DNA from: Aliarcobacter sp. | GTDB taxonomy: Bacteria; Campylobacterota; Campylobacteria; Campylobacterales; Arcobacteraceae | DNA: 64,000 nucleotides | Direction: 5' to 3' | Assembly (NCBI GenBank): GCA_028688995.1 | Contig: JAQTXB010000015.1 | Span: forward strand, 1 to 64,000 | Shown: positions 62,672-64,000 of the stretch, one piece after another | How the letters are laid out: each line of letters begins with the position of its first letter | Position numbering within the stretch: position 1 is the stretch's first letter | Program-made: the position numbers and the translations under genes | Notes under the pieces: model-generated | Seen by the model: only the letters and a program-made list of their open reading frames with translations | Told to the model about the DNA's origin: nothing | Databases searched by the model: none

Positions 62672-62994
62672 ATAAAGAACATCGACTTAATAGTTCGAAA
62701 GACTTTAACAAACTATATAAAAGCGGCAAGAGATGGCATACCACCAGCTTTGTCGCTTTTTTTAGTTCTAGCACTACATTAAAAGCTGCTTTCGTTACTT
62801 CCAAAAAAGTTGGAAATGCAGTAAATAGAAATAAAGCAAGAAGAAGAATGCGTGCTTTATTTGCTTCCTATGAACAACAATTAGTAATTGGTAATTATAT
62901 ATTTGTTGCAAAAGTAACCCTACATGACAAAAGTTTTTTAGAACTAAAAAAAGATTTTGATTTCGCATTAAAAAGATTAGAAGTTTTAAAATGA
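62659..62994 (+). CDS. rnpA: RNase P protein component, apparent ATT start
   Basis: The frame encodes a 111-aa Rnp[17 protein letters not shown] at the N-terminus, then [20 protein letters not shown], the conserved RNR-type RNA-binding motif. The protein processes tRNA 5' ends with the RNase P RNA. In this frame there is a stop just upstream (62656-62658) and no ATG, GTG or TTG before the conserved N-terminus. The first open codon is ATT 62659, nine bases after AAAGG. I annotate ATT as start. The gene overlaps the end of rpmH by 13 bases and its stop overlaps yidD. Confidence 0.9.
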   Translation: MSCLNKEHRLNSSKDFNKLYKSGKRWHTTSFVAFFSSSTTLKAAFVTSKKVGNAVNRNKARRRMRALFASYEQQLVIGNYIFVAKVTLHDKSFLELKKDFDFALKRLEVLK

Positions 62995-63338
62995 AAACAA
63001 TTTTAAAATTTTTGATAAGATTTTATCAAAAATATTTAACTATTTTAGCCTTTGGATCGTGTAGATATTATCCAACTTGTTCCCAATATGCTTTGTGGCA
63101 ATTGGACAACAATACTTTTTTTAAGGCGATTTATTTTACAATAACGCGTATATTAAAATGCAATCAACTTTTTTCTGGTGGATTTGACTATCCTATCATA
63201 AAGTTAAAAGCGAATCAAAATATCAATTTTGAAAAAATCAAAATAAAATATTGGTATATTCCATTGGAAAATGGTAACTATTTAGTAGTAAAGAATCGGG
63301 AGTGGAAAAAAAAGAATGAACAACATGAATCAAAATAA
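62991..63338 (+). CDS. yidD: membrane protein insertion efficiency factor YidD
   Basis: The 115-aa protein has the YidD core: FYQKYLTILAFGSCRYYPTC-SQYALW (Cys-rich motif near residues 24-31), and C-terminal LKCNQLFSGGFDYP. It helps YidC insert membrane proteins. ATGA overlap with rnpA and a 23-bp overlap with yidC make this a tightly coupled run. Confidence 0.96.
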   Translation: MKTILKFLIRFYQKYLTILAFGSCRYYPTCSQYALWQLDNNTFFKAIYFTITRILKCNQLFSGGFDYPIIKLKANQNINFEKIKIKYWYIPLENGNYLVVKNREWKKKNEQHESK

Positions 63339-64000
63339 CGGTATGCAAAAACGAATGTTAATTATGACATTAGTAGTTTTTGTATTTTTTATAGCTTATG
63401 AGTTTTTGGTTTTAAAACCACAGCAAGAAGCAAAGGCAGCTCTTGCTAAACAAGAACAAACTCAAAAACAAAACGCTGCACCAGATGTAAATACACTTGA
63501 TACAAAAATGGTTTCAACAGATGTAAATGGTAATCCAGCTGATATGTCAAAATCAGCAGATGCTTTATCATCAAAATCAATAGCAACTTCGCAAATTGTT
63601 TCAACAATTAAAACAGCTAAAAGTACTATTGAAATAGATACATTAGGAAGAGTTGCACAAGTTACACTTGTAGAAGAGAAATATAAAGATGAGAATTTAA
63701 ATCAAATTAAATTATTTGAAGCAAATCAATTAAGACCTTTAGAAGTTAGATTTGCAGATGTAAATGTAAATACTGAAGCTTTCAAAGTTGATGTAGTTGC
63801 AAGCTCAGCAAATGTTGATGCAACAACAACTGCTCAAGAATTAGTTTTAACTCAAAATTTAAATGGAACAGTTTTAACAAAAAAATTAACTTTCTATCCT
63901 GATGGACATTATGATTTAAAAGTTAGTACTACAAATGATAAACAATTTTTTATTACAAATGGATTTAGACCAAATGTTTTAGCTGATATGTATGCAGTTC
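63316..64000 (+). CDS. yidC: membrane protein insertase YidC (partial, cut by window end)
   Basis: The frame from ATG 63316 stays open to the window end (228 codons). It has a first membrane helix (MTLVVFVFFIAYEFLVL) followed by the large periplasmic domain (TIKTAKSTIEIDTLGRVAQV and later HYDLKVSTTNDKQFFI). The 60-kDa insertase core is beyond the window. Position after yidD is conserved. Confidence 0.94.
   Translation, partial: MNNMNQNNGMQKRMLIMTLVVFVFFIAYEFLVLKPQQEAKAALAKQEQTQKQNAAPDVNTLDTKMVSTDVNGNPADMSKSADALSSKSIATSQIVSTIKTAKSTIEIDTLGRVAQVTLVEEKYKDENLNQIKLFEANQLRPLEVRFADVNVNTEAFKVDVVASSANVDATTTAQELVLTQNLNGTVLTKKLTFYPDGHYDLKVSTTNDKQFFITNGFRPNVLADMYAV

Noticed and set aside
62491..62760. 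Possible replication origin beside rpmH-rnpA
   Set aside because: This string is next to oriC in many bacteria, but I see no dnaA gene and no cluster of DnaA boxes.
1..64000. CRISPR array
   Set aside because: No regularly spaced direct repeats of 25-40 bases were seen, and no cas gene is present.

Overview
The window is AT-rich and reads as the chromosome of a Campylobacterota (Epsilonproteobacteria) species, most likely Arcobacter or a close relative. The indications are the carboxy(nor)spermidine route, a tmRNA tag reading ANNTNYAPAYAKAA, a Cts-like competence platform, Csd3/Pgp2-type cell-shape peptidases, an HspR-type operator before clpB, the rpmH-rnpA-yidD-yidC string, and a very high density of multi-domain sensor kinases. 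All assignments come from reading the sequence and translations; no database search was run.

Layout. 1-5.1 kb is a mobile, decayed region: an unknown 225-aa ORF, an intact IS3-family element (1117-2405), a tyrosine integrase cut off by that IS, a flavin reductase, an orphan Fic protein of the mobile mystery protein B type, and tmRNA (minus strand, 4704-5099). The tmRNA 3' end is repeated (15 of 16 bases) next to the integrase, which marks it as the likely attachment site. 5.2-10 kb carries polyamine synthesis (carboxynorspermidine dehydrogenase and decarboxylase with a rubredoxin between them) followed by two tandem PPK2 polyphosphate kinases; the second has an integrase-like N-terminal domain. 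10-15.6 kb is housekeeping: tig-clpP-def, comM/yifB, era. 15.7-19.8 kb is a type II secretion/type IV pilus-like platform, probably for DNA uptake. 19.8-35.1 kb mixes corA, folE, csd3/pgp2-like, purL, an Amt-GGDEF fusion, purH, a two-sensor histidine kinase, bioA, a Nudix hydrolase, a DsrE-like protein and an FAH-family enzyme.

35.2-39.9 kb is a signalling operon: a hybrid kinase with two periplasmic binding domains, a stand-alone receiver, and a receiver fused to a kinase-like module that has lost its phosphoacceptor His. 39.9-41.0 kb has msrB overlapping a NYN/LOTUS-type putative RNase. 41.0-52.6 kb is an iron, heme or siderophore uptake island on the minus strand: globin, two or three uptake modules, two TonB-dependent receptors, a flavin monooxygenase, and ExbB-ExbD-TonB. 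Its intergenic regions share sequence blocks that look like a common operator. 52.7-59.8 kb has msrA, small proteins, a CxxCH (putative heme) diguanylate cyclase, rnhB, and a binding-protein/histidine-kinase pair. The window ends with HspR-type-controlled clpB and rpmH-rnpA-yidD-yidC (yidC cut by the window end). rnpA appears to start at ATT.

The main theme is environmental sensing wired to c-di-GMP and phosphorelay (ammonium, putative heme, and periplasmic solutes) alongside iron acquisition and DNA uptake. The most unusual items are the Amt-GGDEF fusion, the PPK2 with a DNA-binding-like domain, the three-gene kinase operon with a dead kinase, the CxxCH-GGDEF protein, and the shared operator blocks of the iron island.
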